Part shown: positions 42,901 through 56,800 of the stretch, in pieces
How the letters are laid out: each line of letters opens with the position of its first letter
How positions within the stretch are numbered: the first letter of the stretch is position 1
Origin: Mycolicibacterium neworleansense
GTDB lineage: Bacteria; Actinomycetota; Actinomycetes; Mycobacteriales; Mycobacteriaceae
Assembly: GCF_001245615.1 (NCBI RefSeq)
Contig: NZ_CWKH01000003.1
Span: 992,001-1,056,000 of the forward strand
Length of the DNA stretch: 64,000 nucleotides
Reading direction: 5' to 3'
Notes under the pieces: generated by a model
Databases searched by the model: none
What the model was told of the DNA's origin: nothing
What the model saw: only the letters and a program-made list of their open reading frames with translations
Program-made: the position numbers and the translations under genes

Positions 42901-45900
42901 TATTCCGGTGCCGGTAGCGCGCGCCTGTCCAACTTGCCGTTGACCGTCAACGGTATGGCGTCGACCACCACCACCGCAGCGGGCACCATGTAAGCCGGCA
43001 GGTGTTCGGCAAGCTGGGCGCGGGCCTTACCGGCGTCGACCAATCCCGTCACCGACTCGGTGACGTAGCCGACGAGACGCTTCTCACCAGGGCGGTCCTC
43101 GCGGGCGATGACGACGGCTTGCTCCACGCCATCCAGATCCGCAAGAGCGACCTGGATTTCGCCGAGTTCTATCCGGTAGCCCCGGATCTTGACCTGCTCG
43201 TCGGCGCGGCCGAGGTACTGCATCTGCCCATCGCCGCCCCAGCGCACCAAGTCGCCGGTCCGGTACATGCGGGCTCCCGCGCCGCCGAACGGGCAGGGGA
43301 CGAAGCGGGATGCGGTCAGCCCGGGTCGACCAACATACCCGACGCCGACGCCGCGGCCGGCCACGTACAACTCCCCCACCACGCCAGGCGGCACTTCTCG
43401 CAGCCAGCGGTCCAGGACGAACAATGCCGCACCCGGTACCGGGGCACCGATCGGAACAACATTCGAACCGGCCGCTTCAGCTTTCAAGGGCGCACTGATC
43501 GTCGCGTACACCGTCGCCTCGGTCGGTCCGTACGCGTTGATCAGCACCCGCCCCGGCGCCCAACGCTGCACCAACTCGGTCGGGCAGGCTTCGCCGGCCA
43601 CCACCAGGGCCGCGGACTCCAAACCTTGCGGTGAGAGCATCCCCGCGGCCGACGGCGTTTGGCTCAAAACACTGACCTTCTCGGCAACCAACAGCGCGTG
43701 CAGATCGTGCGGTGAACGTGCCACCTCCTCGGGCACCACCACCAACCGGCCACCGTGCAGCAGAGCGCCGAAGATGTCCCACACCGAGACGTCGAAGACC
43801 AGCGAATGCCACTGCGACCACACGGTTCCGGGCCCCACCAACGCCGGGTCCACGGACGCGAGGAACTGCGTCACGTTCTGATGAGTGATCGCCACGCCCT
43901 TGGGAACACCGGTGGTCCCCGAGGTGTAAATCAGGTAGGCGACGTCATCGGCGGCCGGCGCCCGCAGCGCGGTGCCGGGTTGCGTCGCGATCCGGTCGTC
44001 GGAAACCTCTATGACAGCCAGGTCGGCGCCATCCAGCCGGGCCCGCAACTCAACGGTGGTGATCGCTGCGACCGGGCGAGCATCGCCGAGCATGAACTCG
44101 ACCCGGGCATCGGGCACCATCGGGTCGATCGGAAGGTATGCCGCCCCGGACTTGAGCACCGCCAGGATCGCCACGATCGCCTCGGCCGAATGGTTGAGCA
44201 GCAACGCCACGCTTTCACCGGGCCCCGCACCGTGGCCGACAAGCAGGTGTGCCAAACGATTCGACGCCTCATCGAGCTCGCGGTAGGTCCACGAAACGTC
44301 ACCGCACACCACCGCCACCGCGTCCGGATCCCGGGCCACCTGCTCCGCGAAGACCACCGGGATCGACACCGCGGCCACGGGCTCGGACAGCACCGCCCGG
44401 TTGCCCCACCCGTCGAGGCTGGCGTGGTCATCCGGCCCCAGCAGATTCATCGACGACAGCTTCGCCGCGGGATCGGCGGTCAGAGCGTGCACCACTCGCG
44501 ACAGTCGCTCGATGAAGGTCTGGATGGTGGCAGCGTCGAATACATCGGTGCGGAACTCCACCGCCCCGGTGATCCCGGCCGGCTCACCACCGCTCCAGCG
44601 TTCTGCCAACGAGATCGTGAGATCCATGCGTGCGGCCTGAGTGTCCGCTTCCAGCGGTGTGGCCTGCATACCACCCAAAGTCGGTGCGGGCGTTCGGTCG
44701 TCGTCCTGCTTGCTCACGTTCTGCCACGCCACCAACACCTGGACCAGCGGGTGGTGGGTCAGGCTGCGCACGGGATTCAGCCGATCCACAACCATCTCGA
44801 AGGGCACATCCTGGTGCTCGTAAGCAGCCAGACTGCGCCGACGCACCTGGGCCAGGAGATCGGCACCGGTGGGATCGCCGTCGAGTTCGACACGCAACAC
44901 CAGCGTGTTGATGAAGACGCCGACCAACTCGTCCAAAGCCGGGTCACTGCGTCCCGCGATCGGGAAGCCCACCGCCACATCCGAACTCCCGCTCAGATTC
45001 GACAGCATCACCGCCAGGGCAGCCTGCACCACCATGAAACTGGTCGCGTTGTGCTCAGTCGCAACCCGCGCGATCTGCTGCTGCAACTCGACCGGCCACT
45101 CCATCGGGAGACTGGCCCCTTGGTAGTCGGCCACCGGCGGATACGGCCGGTCGGTCGGCAGCTCCAGACGCTCCGGCAGGCCCGCCAGGGTCTCCTCCCA
45201 GAACTCCAACTGCCCGGCGATCCGGCTGCCGGAGTCGGCCACATCCCCGAGATACGACCGCTGCCACAGCGTGTAATCCGCGTATTGCACCGGCAACGGT
45301 GGCCATTCCGGAGCCTGTCCCGCGCACCGGCTCGCGTAGGCGAGCCCGATATCACCCACCAGCGGACCGATCGACAAGCCGTCGCCGGCGATGTGATGCA
45401 CCACCGCTACCAGGACATGTTCAGCCTCGGCCACGTGGAAAAGAGTTGCCCTCAGCGGAATCTCGGCTGACAGGTCGAAGTGGTACGCGACGGTCGCCCT
45501 GATCGCGTCGTGTAGCTGATCCGCGGACCAGCCCATCGCGTCGATTACCTGCCACCCGAGATCGGCCTGTCCCGCAGGCACCACGACCTGTCGGGGCACT
45601 CCGTCGACCGCCGGGAACACCGTGCGCAACGACTCATGCCGCTCCACCACATCGGCCAGCGCGGCACCGAGCGCACCGACATCCAACCCACCGGTGATCC
45701 GATAGGCAGTCGGCATGTTGTAGATCGGTGACGGCCCTTCGAGCTGGTCGAGGAACCACAACCGTTGCTGGGCATACGACAGCGGAAGGACATCCGGCCG
45801 TTGCTGAGCCACCAGCGGTTCACGCCGGCCCGAACCCTCACCGGCACGCGCCGCCAGTTGCGCCACCGTGGGCGACTCGAACACCGCCCGCACCGCGAGA

Positions 45901-48900
45901 TCGGAATCCAAGCCGGCATTGACCGCATTGATCAACCGCATCGCCGAGAGGGAGTCGCCGCCGAGGTCGAAGAAGGAATCATCCGCACCTACGCGTTCCA
46001 GACCGAGAACCTGGGCGTAAATACCGGCCACCAGTTCCTCCACCGGGGTGGCCGGGGCACGATATTCCTGACCGTTGACGTAGTCGGGTGCCGGCAGGGC
46101 TCGTTTGTCGAGCTTTCCGTTCACCGTCAACGGCAACGCGTCGAGCGCCACCACTGCCGCGGGCACCATGTAGCCGGGCAACCGCTCGGACAATGCGGCT
46201 CGTACGGCAACCGGGTCCGCGGTGCCGGTGATGTATCCCACCAGACGCTTGTCGCCGGGGCGGTCTTCCCGGGCGATCACCTCGGCTTGTCGCACCCCGT
46301 CCAGATCTGCCAGAGCCGATTGGATTTCGCCGAGCTCGATGCGGTACCCACGAATCTTGACCTGCTCATCAGCCCGCCCCAGATAGCGCAACTGGCCGTC
46401 AGGACCCCACGAGGCGAGATCGCCGGTCCGATACATGCGGGCTCCGTCACCACCGAACGGGCACGCCATGAACCTGGTCGCGCTCAACCCGCCACGGCGC
46501 CAGTAACCGAATCCCAGTCCGGCGCCGACCACATACAACTCCCCTGTCACGCCGGCCGGCACCGGCTGCAAGGACGAATCCAGTACGAAGAACCCGAGAT
46601 GCGCCAACGGCACACCAATCGGACTGACGATGTCCTCGACATCGCCTACCACGATCTCCCGGAACGACGCATGCACCGTCGTCTCGGTGATCCCGTACAT
46701 GTTGATCAGCCGCGTCGAATCCGGATGCCCCTCGAACCACGGCCGAAGACGCTGCGGCTCAAGTGCCTCACCGCCGAATACCACCGTCTCCAGCTTCAAC
46801 TGACGGCCCAGTTCAGGTTGCAGCGCATCAACGGACTGCAACGCATAGAACGCCGACGGTGTCTGACTCAACACCGTCACCTGCTCGGCAACCAACAACG
46901 CCAACAGCTCCTCAGGAGCCCGCGTCACCGACTCCGACACCACGACGAGCCGGCCGCCGTACAGCAACGCCCCCCAGATCTCCCAGACCGAATAGTCGAA
47001 CGCCAATGAATGACACTGAGTCCAAACCTGACCCGCCAACCCCAATTCCGTGTCCAAGGTGCCCAACAACCGAGCCACATTCCGATGGCTGATCGCCACG
47101 CCCTTCGGAACACCCGTCGTCCCCGAGGTGTAGATCAAGTACGCGACGTCATCAGCAACCGGCGGTGCCAACGCGGCACTGGGCTGCGCTTCGATCCCGG
47201 CGTCCGCAACGTCTACGACGGTCAGGTCGATCCCGTCCAGCCGCGCCCGCAACTCAGCGGTGGTCACCGCGACAACCGGAGCAGCGTCGCCGAGCATGAA
47301 CCGGATCCGGCTGTCCGGGTGCATCGGATCGACCGGCACGTACGCCGCACCCGACTTCAATGCCCCCAGGATCGCGACGATCGCCTCAACCGATCGGGGC
47401 ACCAACACCGCCACGCATTTACCTGGGCCGGCGCCCAGCCCAACCAACCAGTGCGCCAACCGATTCGATGCCTCATCGAGCTCCCGATAAGTCATCGAAC
47501 GCCCATCGAAACTGACCGCCACGGCCTCAGGTGCACTGGCCACCTGCGCCGCGAACAGTCCCGGAATCGACAGCGCGGGGACCGCCGATTCGGCCAGCAC
47601 CGCCCGGTTACCGACATCATCGAGGCGAGCGTGTTCGACGACATCCAGCACATCGATCGACGACAACCGTCGCTCCGGATCATCGATCAGCGCTTCTGCG
47701 ACGCGCGCCAACCGCTCGATCATCGTTTCGATACCGGCCGCGTCGAACACGTCGGTGCGGAATTCCACCGTGCCGCCGATCCCCGCCGGCTCGCCGGCAT
47801 CGTCCCACCGTTCAGCCAACGAGAACGTGAGATCCATCCGCGCCACGTGGGTGTCGACCGACAGCGGACTGACCTGTGCCTCACCCAGAGTCGATTCGGT
47901 CGCTGCGTCGGCGGTGAAGTTCTGCCAGGCCAACGCCACCTGGACCAGCGGATGGTGGGCCAGCGATCTGGTCGGCTTGAGCCGATCCACCAGTACTTCG
48001 AACGGCACGTCCTGGTGCTCGAGCGTGGCCAGGCTGCGTTGGCGCACCTGGGCCAGCAGCTCGGCAGCAGTGGGGTCACCTGCCAGATCCACCCGCAGCA
48101 CCAGTGTGTTGACAAAGAATCCGACCACGCGATCCAGCGCGGCATCACCCCGGCCCGCGATCGGAACCCCGACCGCCACATCAGAACTCGCACTGAGCTT
48201 CGACAGCAGTATCGTCAGCGCGGCCTGGACCACCATGTATGTCGTTGCGTTGTGGTCCCGTGCGACTGCGCGGATCCGCCTGTGCAGCTCGGCCGGCAAC
48301 GACACCGGGATGCTGGACCCACGGTGATCGGCCACCGGCGGATAGGGCCGGTCGGTCGGGAGTTCCAGGCGCTCGGGCAGCCCGGCCAACGCCTGCTCCC
48401 AATACGCCACCTGCCCCGAGATGCGACTGTCGGGATCTGTGAGGTCACCCAGATTTGCGCGCTGCCATAGGGTGTAGTCCACGTACTGCACGGGCAGCGG
48501 TGCCCAGTCGGGCGCCAGTCCCGCAGACCGGCCGGCGTACGCCAGCTGTAGGTCGGCGATCAACGGGGCCACAGACCAGCCGTCGGCGGCGATGTGGTGC
48601 ACCACGGCCACCAGGACATGCTCATCGTCGGTCAGCCGTAAAAGCGTAGCCCGCAATGGTATTTCGCTGCCCAAGTCGAAGGGTTGGCCGGCCATCGCTT
48701 CGATGGCCTCACGCAATTCGGTCATCGACCAACCGACGGCGTCGACCACTCGCCAACCGCAGTCGACCTTCTCGGCCGGCAGCACCAGCTGTTCTGGGAT
48801 GCCCTCGACCGAACGGAACACCGTGCGCAAAGACTCGTGGCGCTCCACCACATCTGCCAGTGCCGCGCCGAGCGCATCTGTATCCAGGTGGCCGGTGACC

Positions 48901-50891
48901 CGCAGCGCCACCGCCATGTTGTAAATCGGTGACGGCCCCTCCAACTGATCGAGGAACCACAAGCGCTGCTGCGCATACGACAACGGGAGGACATCGGGCC
49001 GTTGTTGGGCCAACAACGGCTCACGCCGGCCCGAGCCCTCACCAGCACGTGCCGCCAGTTGGGCCACCGTAGGAGTCTCGAACACCGCCCGGACCGCAAA
49101 ATCAGCGTCCAGACTGGCGTTGATGGCATTGATCAGCCGGGTCGCCGACAACGAATCGCCACCCAGGTCGAAGAACGAGTCGTCGACACCGACCCGCTCC
49201 AACCCCAGTACCTGGGCGTAGATCCCGGCGAGGATTTCCTCGGTGGGTGTACTCGGAGCCCGGTACCGGTCAACATCGATGTACTCGGGCGCCGGCAGAG
49301 CCCGCCTGTCGAGTTTTCCGTTGACGGTCAACGGCAAACTGTCCAGTACCAGGACCGCGGAGGGCACCATGTAGCCGGGCAACCGCTCCGACAATGCCGC
49401 TCGAACCGCAGCCGGGTCCGCGCTGCCGGTGACGTAGCCGACCAGGCGTTTATCGCCGGGGCGATCTTCCCGGGCGATCACCGCCGCCTGGCCTACCCCG
49501 TCGACCTCCGCCAAAGCGGTTTGAATCTCCCCCAGCTCGATCCGGTACCCACGAATCTTGACCTGCTCATCGGCACGGCCGCCATACCGCAGCTGCCCGT
49601 GACTGTCCCAGGACGCCAGATCCCCGGTCCGATACATCCGGGCCCCGTCCCCACCGAACGGGCACGCCACGAACCGCGAAGCACTCAGTCCGCCGCGACG
49701 CCAGTATCCACAGCCCAACCCGGCGCCGACCACATACAACTCCCCTGTCACGCCGGCCGGCACCGGCTGCAAGGACGAATCCAGCACAAAGAACCCGAGG
49801 TGGGCCAACGGCACCCCGATCGGGCTGACACTGCCCTCAGCGTCTCCAACGACGATCTCGCGGAAGGACGCATGCACGGTCGTCTCGGTGATGCCGTACA
49901 TGTTGATCAACCGCGGTGAACCCGGGTGACGATCCAGCCAGCCCCGAAGGCGCTGCGGCTCAAGCGCTTCTCCGCCGAAGACCACCGTCTCCAACTTCAA
50001 CTGACCACCCGTTCCAGCCCCCAACGCGTCAACGGCCTGCAAGGCATAGAACGCCGAGGGGGTCTGGCTGAACATGGTGACCTGCTCGGCAACCAGCAGG
50101 GCATACAAGTCCGCCGGTGACTGCGTTACGGACTCTGGCACCACAATCAGTCGGCCGCCGAACAGCAGAGCGCCCCAGATCTCCCACACCGAATAGTCAA
50201 ACGCCAGCGAATGGCACTGTGTCCAAACCTGACCCGCCAGGCCCAACTCCGCATCCAGCGTCTCCAACAGCCGCACCACATTCGCATGGGTGATCGCCAC
50301 GCCCTTTGGCCGGCCCGTCGTCCCCGAGGTGTAGATCAAATATGCGACATCGTCAGCCGTCGCCCCCGGCAGTTCCTGGCTCTGCCCGTTGTGCATGAGG
50401 GCGTCATCGAAATCGAGGACTTCCAGATCGCACCCGGCGAATCGGCCCATCAACTCCGTGGTCGTGATTGCCACGGCGGGTTCGGCATCGGCGAGCATGA
50501 ACTGAACTCGCGCATCGGGATGCATCGGATCGATCGGCAGATAGGCGGCCCCCGACTTCAACACCGCGACAATGGAGACAATCGCCTCGATGGACCGGGG
50601 GAAGAGCAGTGCCACCCGCATGCCCCGGCCTACGCCCAGGCTGACCAAATGGTGCGCCAACCGATTCGACGCGTCATCCAACTCCCGATACGACATCGAG
50701 CGACCGTTGAATGTTACGGCTGCCGCCTCGGGCGCCCGCGACACCTGAGCCGCGAACAACCCCGAAATCGAAGCCGCCGAGATGGCCGACTCGGTCAACA
50801 CCTCCCGATTACCCCACCCGAACAGCTTGCCGTGCTCATCCTCATCAAGGAAATCCATCGACGACAAACGACGGCTAAGGTCAGCAGTCAC
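39723..50891 (-). CDS. Four-module NRPS, interrupted before its last carrier domain ('NRPS B')
   Basis: 3722 residues: A1-T1-C2-A2-T2-C3-A3-T3-C4-A4, then a TAG where T4-TE should follow. Approximate bases: A1 50750-49290; C2 48990-47660; A2 47560-46090; C3 45790-44450; A3 44370-42900; C4 42610-41270; A4 41190-39726. My hand-read codes: A1 and A2 both DYWSVGMVH with the [12 protein letters not shown] loop typical of threonine-activating domains (classical Thr DFWNIGMVH); A3 DVWSVAAVY; A4 DVWNVAGWY with a one-residue-shorter A5 loop (GPTETWYTS). By analogy with fortuitine these would be Thr, Thr, Ala, Pro. The GTG start at 50891 lies 2 bases after the NRPS A stop, and the first residues ([13 protein letters not shown]) are a C-A linker, so B continues the chain held by A's final C domain. 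The last A domain keeps its A10 Lys ([10 protein letters not shown]). T4-TE is encoded at 38630-39742. Confidence 0.93.
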   Translation of the reverse strand: MTADLSRRLSSMDFLDEDEHGKLFGWGNREVLTESAISAASISGLFAAQVSRAPEAAAVTFNGRSMSYRELDDASNRLAHHLVSLGVGRGMRVALLFPRSIEAIVSIVAVLKSGAAYLPIDPMHPDARVQFMLADAEPAVAITTTELMGRFAGCDLEVLDFDDALMHNGQSQELPGATADDVAYLIYTSGTTGRPKGVAITHANVVRLLETLDAELGLAGQVWTQCHSLAFDYSVWEIWGALLFGGRLIVVPESVTQSPADLYALLVAEQVTMFSQTPSAFYALQAVDALGAGTGGQLKLETVVFGGEALEPQRLRGWLDRHPGSPRLINMYGITETTVHASFREIVVGDAEGSVSPIGVPLAHLGFFVLDSSLQPVPAGVTGELYVVGAGLGCGYWRRGGLSASRFVACPFGGDGARMYRTGDLASWDSHGQLRYGGRADEQVKIRGYRIELGEIQTALAEVDGVGQAAVIAREDRPGDKRLVGYVTGSADPAAVRAALSERLPGYMVPSAVLVLDSLPLTVNGKLDRRALPAPEYIDVDRYRAPSTPTEEILAGIYAQVLGLERVGVDDSFFDLGGDSLSATRLINAINASLDADFAVRAVFETPTVAQLAARAGEGSGRREPLLAQQRPDVLPLSYAQQRLWFLDQLEGPSPIYNMAVALRVTGHLDTDALGAALADVVERHESLRTVFRSVEGIPEQLVLPAEKVDCGWRVVDAVGWSMTELREAIEAMAGQPFDLGSEIPLRATLLRLTDDEHVLVAVVHHIAADGWSVAPLIADLQLAYAGRSAGLAPDWAPLPVQYVDYTLWQRANLGDLTDPDSRISGQVAYWEQALAGLPERLELPTDRPYPPVADHRGSSIPVSLPAELHRRIRAVARDHNATTYMVVQAALTILLSKLSASSDVAVGVPIAGRGDAALDRVVGFFVNTLVLRVDLAGDPTAAELLAQVRQRSLATLEHQDVPFEVLVDRLKPTRSLAHHPLVQVALAWQNFTADAATESTLGEAQVSPLSVDTHVARMDLTFSLAERWDDAGEPAGIGGTVEFRTDVFDAAGIETMIERLARVAEALIDDPERRLSSIDVLDVVEHARLDDVGNRAVLAESAVPALSIPGLFAAQVASAPEAVAVSFDGRSMTYRELDEASNRLAHWLVGLGAGPGKCVAVLVPRSVEAIVAILGALKSGAAYVPVDPMHPDSRIRFMLGDAAPVVAVTTAELRARLDGIDLTVVDVADAGIEAQPSAALAPPVADDVAYLIYTSGTTGVPKGVAISHRNVARLLGTLDTELGLAGQVWTQCHSLAFDYSVWEIWGALLYGGRLVVVSESVTRAPEELLALLVAEQVTVLSQTPSAFYALQSVDALQPELGRQLKLETVVFGGEALEPQRLRPWFEGHPDSTRLINMYGITETTVHASFREIVVGDVEDIVSPIGVPLAHLGFFVLDSSLQPVPAGVTGELYVVGAGLGFGYWRRGGLSATRFMACPFGGDGARMYRTGDLASWGPDGQLRYLGRADEQVKIRGYRIELGEIQSALADLDGVRQAEVIAREDRPGDKRLVGYITGTADPVAVRAALSERLPGYMVPAAVVALDALPLTVNGKLDKRALPAPDYVNGQEYRAPATPVEELVAGIYAQVLGLERVGADDSFFDLGGDSLSAMRLINAVNAGLDSDLAVRAVFESPTVAQLAARAGEGSGRREPLVAQQRPDVLPLSYAQQRLWFLDQLEGPSPIYNMPTAYRITGGLDVGALGAALADVVERHESLRTVFPAVDGVPRQVVVPAGQADLGWQVIDAMGWSADQLHDAIRATVAYHFDLSAEIPLRATLFHVAEAEHVLVAVVHHIAGDGLSIGPLVGDIGLAYASRCAGQAPEWPPLPVQYADYTLWQRSYLGDVADSGSRIAGQLEFWEETLAGLPERLELPTDRPYPPVADYQGASLPMEWPVELQQQIARVATEHNATSFMVVQAALAVMLSNLSGSSDVAVGFPIAGRSDPALDELVGVFINTLVLRVELDGDPTGADLLAQVRRRSLAAYEHQDVPFEMVVDRLNPVRSLTHHPLVQVLVAWQNVSKQDDDRTPAPTLGGMQATPLEADTQAARMDLTISLAERWSGGEPAGITGAVEFRTDVFDAATIQTFIERLSRVVHALTADPAAKLSSMNLLGPDDHASLDGWGNRAVLSEPVAAVSIPVVFAEQVARDPDAVAVVCGDVSWTYRELDEASNRLAHLLVGHGAGPGESVALLLNHSAEAIVAILAVLKSGAAYLPIDPMVPDARVEFMLGDARPVAAITTVELRARLDGADLAVIEVSDDRIATQPGTALRAPAADDVAYLIYTSGTTGVPKGVAITHQNVTQFLASVDPALVGPGTVWSQWHSLVFDVSVWDIFGALLHGGRLVVVPEEVARSPHDLHALLVAEKVSVLSQTPSAAGMLSPQGLESAALVVAGEACPTELVQRWAPGRVLINAYGPTEATVYATISAPLKAEAAGSNVVPIGAPVPGAALFVLDRWLREVPPGVVGELYVAGRGVGVGYVGRPGLTASRFVPCPFGGAGARMYRTGDLVRWGGDGQMQYLGRADEQVKIRGYRIELGEIQVALADLDGVEQAVVIAREDRPGEKRLVGYVTESVTGLVDAGKARAQLAEHLPAYMVPAAVVVVDAIPLTVNGKLDRRALPAPEYIDADSYRAPATPTGEILVGIFAQVLGLDRVGVDDSFFDLGGDSLSAIRLINAVNTAFDTDLAVRAVFDAPTVAQLEARIATGTGGRTPLAPMPRPTVLPLSYSQQRLWFLDQLHGPSPIYNMPMMYRVTGLDVDALGLALADVVVRHESLRTVFPEVDGVPRQSVIPAAHADLGWQEIDASAWPADQLADAVDAAVRHPFDLKAEIPICVRIFRVSENEHLLVAVLHHIAGDAWSFAPLARDVAAAYAARCGGQAPEWSPLPVQYVDYTLWQREQLGELSDPGSRIAGQLAYWQDALAGLPDRLELPTDRPYPAVADYQGAVVEVEWPAELQQQVARVAREHNATSFIVLQAALAVLLSNLSASSDVAVGFPIAGRNDPALDELVGFFVNTLVLRVDLAADPTVGELVGQVRQRSLAAYEHQDVPFEVLVERLNPTRSLTHHPLIQVMLAWQNPVSAPDAESALGDVYAAPLMAETHTARMDLVFALGERFDAQGASAGIGGSVEFRTDVFDAATIEGLIARLQRVLVAMTVDSARRVSSIDVLDVVEHARLDVVGNRAALLAPVSGRGSIPEVFARQVAGSPDAAALTFDGRSWSYRELDGASNRLARLLVGVGAGPGECVALFLNRSVEAIVSILAVLKSGAAYVPIDPVHPDSRIAVMVGDAKPVAALSGGALSERLRACGVEVIDVRDRRVDAQSSTALPAPAADDVAYVIYTSGTTGVPKGVAVTHQNVTRLFDELDVGLPSVGVWSQWHSYAFDVSVWEIFGALLSGGRLVVVPDAVVASPDELHDLLVAEHVTVLNQTPSAAAALSSDGLESTALVVAGEACPAELVDRWAPGRVMINGYGPTETWYTSFSAPLVAGSKAVPIGVPVPGAALFVLDRWLRPVVPGVVGELYVAGSGVASGYLGRGGLTGSRFVACPFGGSGARMYRTGDLVRWGADGQLRYAGRADDQVKIRGYRIELGEIQSALADVEGVQQAVVIAREDRPGDKRLVGYVTESISGTVDPAALRAQLTQRLPAYMVPAAVMVLDTLPLTVNGKLDRRALPVPGYVDARQ

Positions 50892-50893
50892 GA

Positions 50894-53800
50894 CTAGGCC
50901 TCCACCTCAGCCGTCATCGCCGTCAACACCTTTCGCAACCGATCGATCAACCGCACGACACTGGCTTCGTCATAGACGTCGGTGCGAAACTCCACAGTCC
51001 CTCCAATTCCGGCGGGCTCGCCGCTCTCAGTCCAACGTTCTCCCAACGCAAAGGTCAGATCGGTACGCGCGGTATGAGTTTGGGCAGGTAGCGGGGTCAC
51101 CTGCACGTTCCCCAGCGTCAGACCACCGGCGGCATCTGCACTGTGCTGCCAGGCCAAGTTCTGCCACGACAGAATCACCTGCACGAGCGGGTGATGGGTC
51201 AGACTGCGGGTCGGGTTGAGCCGATCCACCACGACCTCGAACGGCACATCCTGATGCTCGATGGCTTCGAGACCGCGCTGCCGCACCTGGTCCAGCAACT
51301 CGCCGATGGTCGGGTCTCCGGCGAAGTCGACACGCAATACCAACGTATTGACGAAGAACCCCACCAGGGAGTCGAGCGCGGGATCATTACGGCCCGCAAT
51401 CGATATCCCTACCGCCACATCCGAGCTCATGCTGAGCTTCGACAGCAGCAGAGCCAACCCGGCCTGCACCACCATGAAACTGGTCGCGTTCTGCTCGCGA
51501 GCCACCCTGGCGATCCGCAGCTGAAGCTCGGCGGGCCAGTCCACCTCCAGGCTGGCACCGCAGTAGTCGGCCACCGGTGGGTACGGCCGATCCGTCGGCA
51601 ACTCCAACCGCTCGGGCAGCCCCGCCAAAGCCTGTTCCCAGTACGCCAGCTGACCGGAAATGCGACTGTCCGGATCGGCCAGGTCACCTAGGTACTCCCG
51701 TTGCCACAGGGTGTAATCCGCATACTGCACCGGCAACGGTAGCCACTCCGGGGCCCCACCCGCAGACCGGGCAGCGTAGGCCGCACCCAGATCTGCCACC
51801 AAGGGGGTGACCGACCAACCGTCGGCAGCGATGTGGTGTACCACCGCCACGAGCACATGCTCGCGTTCTGCGACACGGAACAGTGTTGCCTTCAATGGCA
51901 ATTCGGCCGACAGATCGAATGGATGGCGCGCGACGGCGCCGGCGGCCTCGACCAGCCGGTCCGCCGGCCAGCCGACTGCGTCGACCACCTGCCATTGCAT
52001 CCGGGCGCTCTCGGCCGGCACCACCGATTGCTGGGGCACCTCACCGGCCAGGGTGAATATGGTGCGCAGGCTCTCGTGGCGGCCCACCACATCCCCCAGT
52101 GCCTGCCCGAGCGCAACGGGGTCGAGGTCACCGGTCAGACGCAATCCCACGGCCAGGTTGTAAACCGGTGAGGGACCGTTCAATTGATCGAAGAACCACA
52201 ACCGCTGCTGGGCATACGACAACGGGATTGTCTGTGGACGCGGCATCACCTGTAGCGGTGGACGTACCGCCTCGTCCTGCTGACGGTCCAGAGTGGCGGC
52301 CAGACGGCCGACCGTTGGCGCGTCGAACAGATAGCGCACCGGCACATCCTTGCCCAGCGCCAACTGCAACCGCGCGCTGACCCGGATGGCGATCAACGAA
52401 TCTCCGCCCAGGGCAAAGAAATCGTCATCGAGACCCACCCGATCGAGCCCAAGCACCTCGGCGAAGACCTCGGCGACGGTCTTCTCCGACGGTGTCTGCG
52501 GTGACCGGAAGGTGGCGGCCGCGAATACCGGCTCAGGCAGCGCCCTGCGATCGATCTTGCCCGAGGAGGTCAGGGGGAACTCCTCGAGAACCACAATCTG
52601 GGACGGCACCATGTATTCCGGCAGACGAGCGGCCAACCACTGGCGGACCTCGCTCACCTTGCTGTTGGCGTCAGGGTCGTTGACGTAGGCGCTGCGCTTG
52701 TGCGACCCGGCCGGAGGCAGATAGAGATCGGTCAGTACCGGAATCTCCTCGTCGCCGGCAGCGATGAAGACCGCGTCGACGGTTCCCGGTTGAGCGCCCC
52801 ACGTAACGACAACCTGGTATCCGGCGGACTCACCGAGCTGGTACAACCGTTCGGGCGTGACGGTGTTCGCGGGGTTTGCGACGATCTCGGCCTCTGCCAA
52901 CGCGTCGGCGACCGAATGCCCCTCGGCAAGGGCATGTTCAATGATCACATCGGCGATCACACCCGCACGTGGAATCGCACTGACTCGCACGGCCGGCGGC
53001 CGCTGAGCCGTCAACTCGGCGCGCAGTCCGTTCAGGCCCGCGCAATCAGACCAATCCCAGATCGGGGCACCGGCGAGCGAACGGACTCCGGCCGCTGATT
53101 TGTGAACAGCGACGTCGTAGCGGTAGCGGGTCAGCTCGTTGTCGGCTTCACCGCGCTTGACCTGGATGCCGATCCCGCCCACCGACGGGTGGCCGGCTGC
53201 CCACATGGTGAAGAACTCTGGGGCCAGGAGCAGCTCAGGCTCGCCGATGATGGCGCGTTGTACGCGCTGACGAATCTCGTCGGTATCCGCGTCGGAGCCG
53301 CTGCGCGCCAGCGCGATACCGGTCTGGAAGGCGCCCTGCAGACTGTGGTTACGCACGTCGCCGACGAACAACGTTCCGCCTGGGGCCAACAGTTCTACGG
53401 CGTGGTCGATGACCTCGGTGAGATACACCGCATTCGGGAAGTACTGGATGACGGAGTTGATGATGATCGTGTCGAAGTATCCGTTCGGCAGCCCGTCGAC
53501 CACATCCGCCGGCTGTACCCGTAACCGGACCCGGTCTCCCCACGGTTGCCCGGCGACCGCTGATTCCAGGGTCCGGATGGTCGGCGCGGAAAAGTCTGTG
53601 CCCCAATACTCCAGGCACTTCGGGGCAACCTGTGAAAGAACAAGACCCGAACCGACGCCGAGCTCGAGTACCCGCTGCGGTCGGAGTGCCAGAATCCGTT
53701 CCACAGCACCCGAGCGCCACTCCTCCATCTGGTCGAGTGGAATCGGTTCCGAGGTGTAGCTGCTGTTCCAGCCGCGGAAATCGCTTCCGAAATCCGACAC

Positions 53801-56800
53801 CTCGATGTCGGCGTCATAGAGTTCGTCGTAGACGGTTTGCCACTGATCGACGACCTCAGCATCGTGATCGGCGCTGCTGACACGCTCGAGGGCGACATAC
53901 GCGACCAGGTGGTCTGCGGCATCGTTGTGATAAACCGCCGCGGCAGCGCGACTGACTTGCGGGCACGCGAGCAAGGTGTTCTCGATCTCGCCCAGCTCGA
54001 GGCGCTGCCCACGCAGCTTGACCTGTGCGTCGGCACGGCCGAAATATTCCAGGCTGCCGTTGGAGGTCCAGCGCACCAGGTCGCCGGTACGGTACAGCCG
54101 CGTCCCGGGGGCACCAAAGGGGTTGGCCACGAAGCGATCCGCGGTCAGATCCGGTCGGCCCACGTAGCCGCGCGCCAGCACCGGGCCGGCCAGGTACAAC
54201 TCGCCCACCACCCCAACCGGAGCCGGATTCAGCCGGGCATCCAACACCAACGCAGACGTGCCCGGAACCGGGGCGCCGATCCGCACGGGCTGTCCGGCCG
54301 ACAGCGCACTCCAGGTGGCCCAGATGGTCACCTCGGTCGGTCCGTAAGCATTGAACATCCGCCGTCCAGGCGCCCACGCAGCCACCAACTCGGCCGGGCA
54401 CGCCTCCCCACCGGTGACCAACGTCTTCAATTCGGACAGACGGCTACGGTCCAGAGTTGCCACCACGCTCGGGGTGATCAACGCTGCCTCGACGTGCTGG
54501 TCCTCGATCACCGCCGTCAGTGCGTCACCCGCGTAGGAATCCGGCGGGGCCACCACCAGCGCGGCCCCCGAGGCCACCGCCCACAACCATTCGAACACCG
54601 AGGCATCGAACGTCGGCGCGGCCACCATCAACACTCGTGCACCCGGAGCCACTCCGAACAGATCACGATGAGCCGCGGCAATGCCCAGCACACCGGCATG
54701 ACTGATCGCCACACCCTTTGGAACACCGGTGGAGCCCGAGGTGAAGATCACGTATGCCGCGTCGTCAATACTCAATGGCGCCAACCGATCCGTGTCGGTG
54801 ACCGGCTCCGCGGAGCTTGCCGAAAGGTCCAGCGACACGACGTCAATGACCGGGCGTGTTCCGGACCCGGCGACGGAGTCGCTGCCACGGGTCAGAACGC
54901 ACACCGCCTCGGCGGCATCCAGTACCGTCGCGATCCGCTCCGCCGGGTGAGTTCGGTCCACCGGCACGTAGACCCCACCGGCCTTGAGTACTGCCCACCA
55001 TGCGACTACCAGTTCCGCGGACCGACCCATCGCTACCCCGACCGCGCGCTCAGGGCCAACCCCGGCCTCTATCAACACCCGAGCCAACCGGTTCGAAGCC
55101 TCGTCCAATTCGCGGTATGACAGCTGACGGGGCCCGTCGACGACGGCGACGGCATCCGGATCGGCCTCGACCGTCCGGGCCAACAACTCGGGGGCGAGAC
55201 CCACCGGAGCATCGACTCCCGTGCCAGACCATTGGTACGACACCAGATCCCGTTCATCGCCATCGAGCAGCGCCACCTCACCCACGACTGCCGAGGGGTC
55301 GACGACCACAGCCTCGAGTACCCGGCCGAACCAGCCGACCAGCCGCTCGATGCTGGAGCGGTCGAACAGATCCGTGGCATAGGTCACCGTCCCGGCAGCA
55401 CCCTCGCCGGGCACGTCCCTGAGATCAATGTCCAAATCCCATTTGGCGGTGTGGGTATCGGCCACCAGCGCCTCAACATCGGCGCCCTCCAGCGCTACCT
55501 CTGGACGTACGTTGTTCTGGAAGACCATCGCGATCTGGAACAGCGGATGGTGCGAGGTGGAACGCGTCGGGTTGATCCGCTCCACGAGGCGCTCGAACGG
55601 GACGTCCTGATTGCTGTAGGCGTCCAGCGCCTTCTGCCGGACCTGCGCCACCACATCGCTGAACCGCAGACCCGACCCGACACTCACTCGCAGCACCCAC
55701 GTGTTGACGAAGAAGCCGACCAGTTCATCGAGCGCCGCGTCAGTCCGCCCGGCGATCGGAGTGCCCAGTGCGACGTCCTCACCGACACCGGCCCGGTGCA
55801 GCACTACTGCCATAGCGGCCTGCAGCACCATCGACACCGTGGCGTTGTGTGCCGCGGCCACCGCTTTGACCCCAGACCACAACTCCGGATCGATATGTAT
55901 CGGAACGCCATCACCTTGGTAACTGGGCACCGGCGGCCGCGGCCGATCGGCAGGCAGCGACACCACCTCGGGAAGATCAGCCAGCTCCTGACGCCAATAC
56001 GAAATCTGGGCCGCGATCACACTGTCGGGATCAGACTCTGAGCCCAGCCAATCCTGCTGCCACAACGTGTAATCGGCGTACTGCACCGGCAACGGGGCCC
56101 ACTCGGGAGCCTGACCGGCGCACCGACTGGCATATGCAACACCGACGTCACGCACCATCGGCGCCATCGACCAGCCGTCAAAGACGATGTGGTGCAACAC
56201 CATTGCCAGTACGTACCGGTTGGGTCCCACCTCATAGATCTGTGCCCGCACCGGAATCTCGGTCGACAGATCGAACCGATATTGGGCCAGAGCGATCAAC
56301 TCGCCGGTTACTTCGGCTTCCTCAAGCGACAGTAACGCCGGGCCTCCGCGCCGCCACAACCCCGGTTCCGCGGGCAGCACCTTCTGGTATGCCTCACCGT
56401 CGATGTCAGGGAAGACGGTCCGCAGCGACTCATGCCGCGCGATCACATCATCTAGAGCCTTGTCCAACGCTTCGACGTTGAGCTCACCATTGATCCGGAA
56501 GGCAGTCGGCATGTTGTATGTGGCGACCCCGCCCTCGAAACGGTTGAGGAACCACAACCTGCTCTGGGCGTAGGACAACGGGACCACCGCGGGGCGGTCG
56601 CCCGCCACCAGAGGCTTACGCGGACTGGAGCTCTCGCCGATGCGCGGTGCGAGCTGGGCGACAGTGGGAGCGTCGAACAAGGTACGCACGGCAAGCCCGG
56701 AATCCAAGCTGGTGTTGATCGCGGCGATTACGCGCATGGCCAGCAGCGAGTCACCACCCAGGTCGAAGAACGAGTCATCTACCCCGACCCGCTCCAAGCC

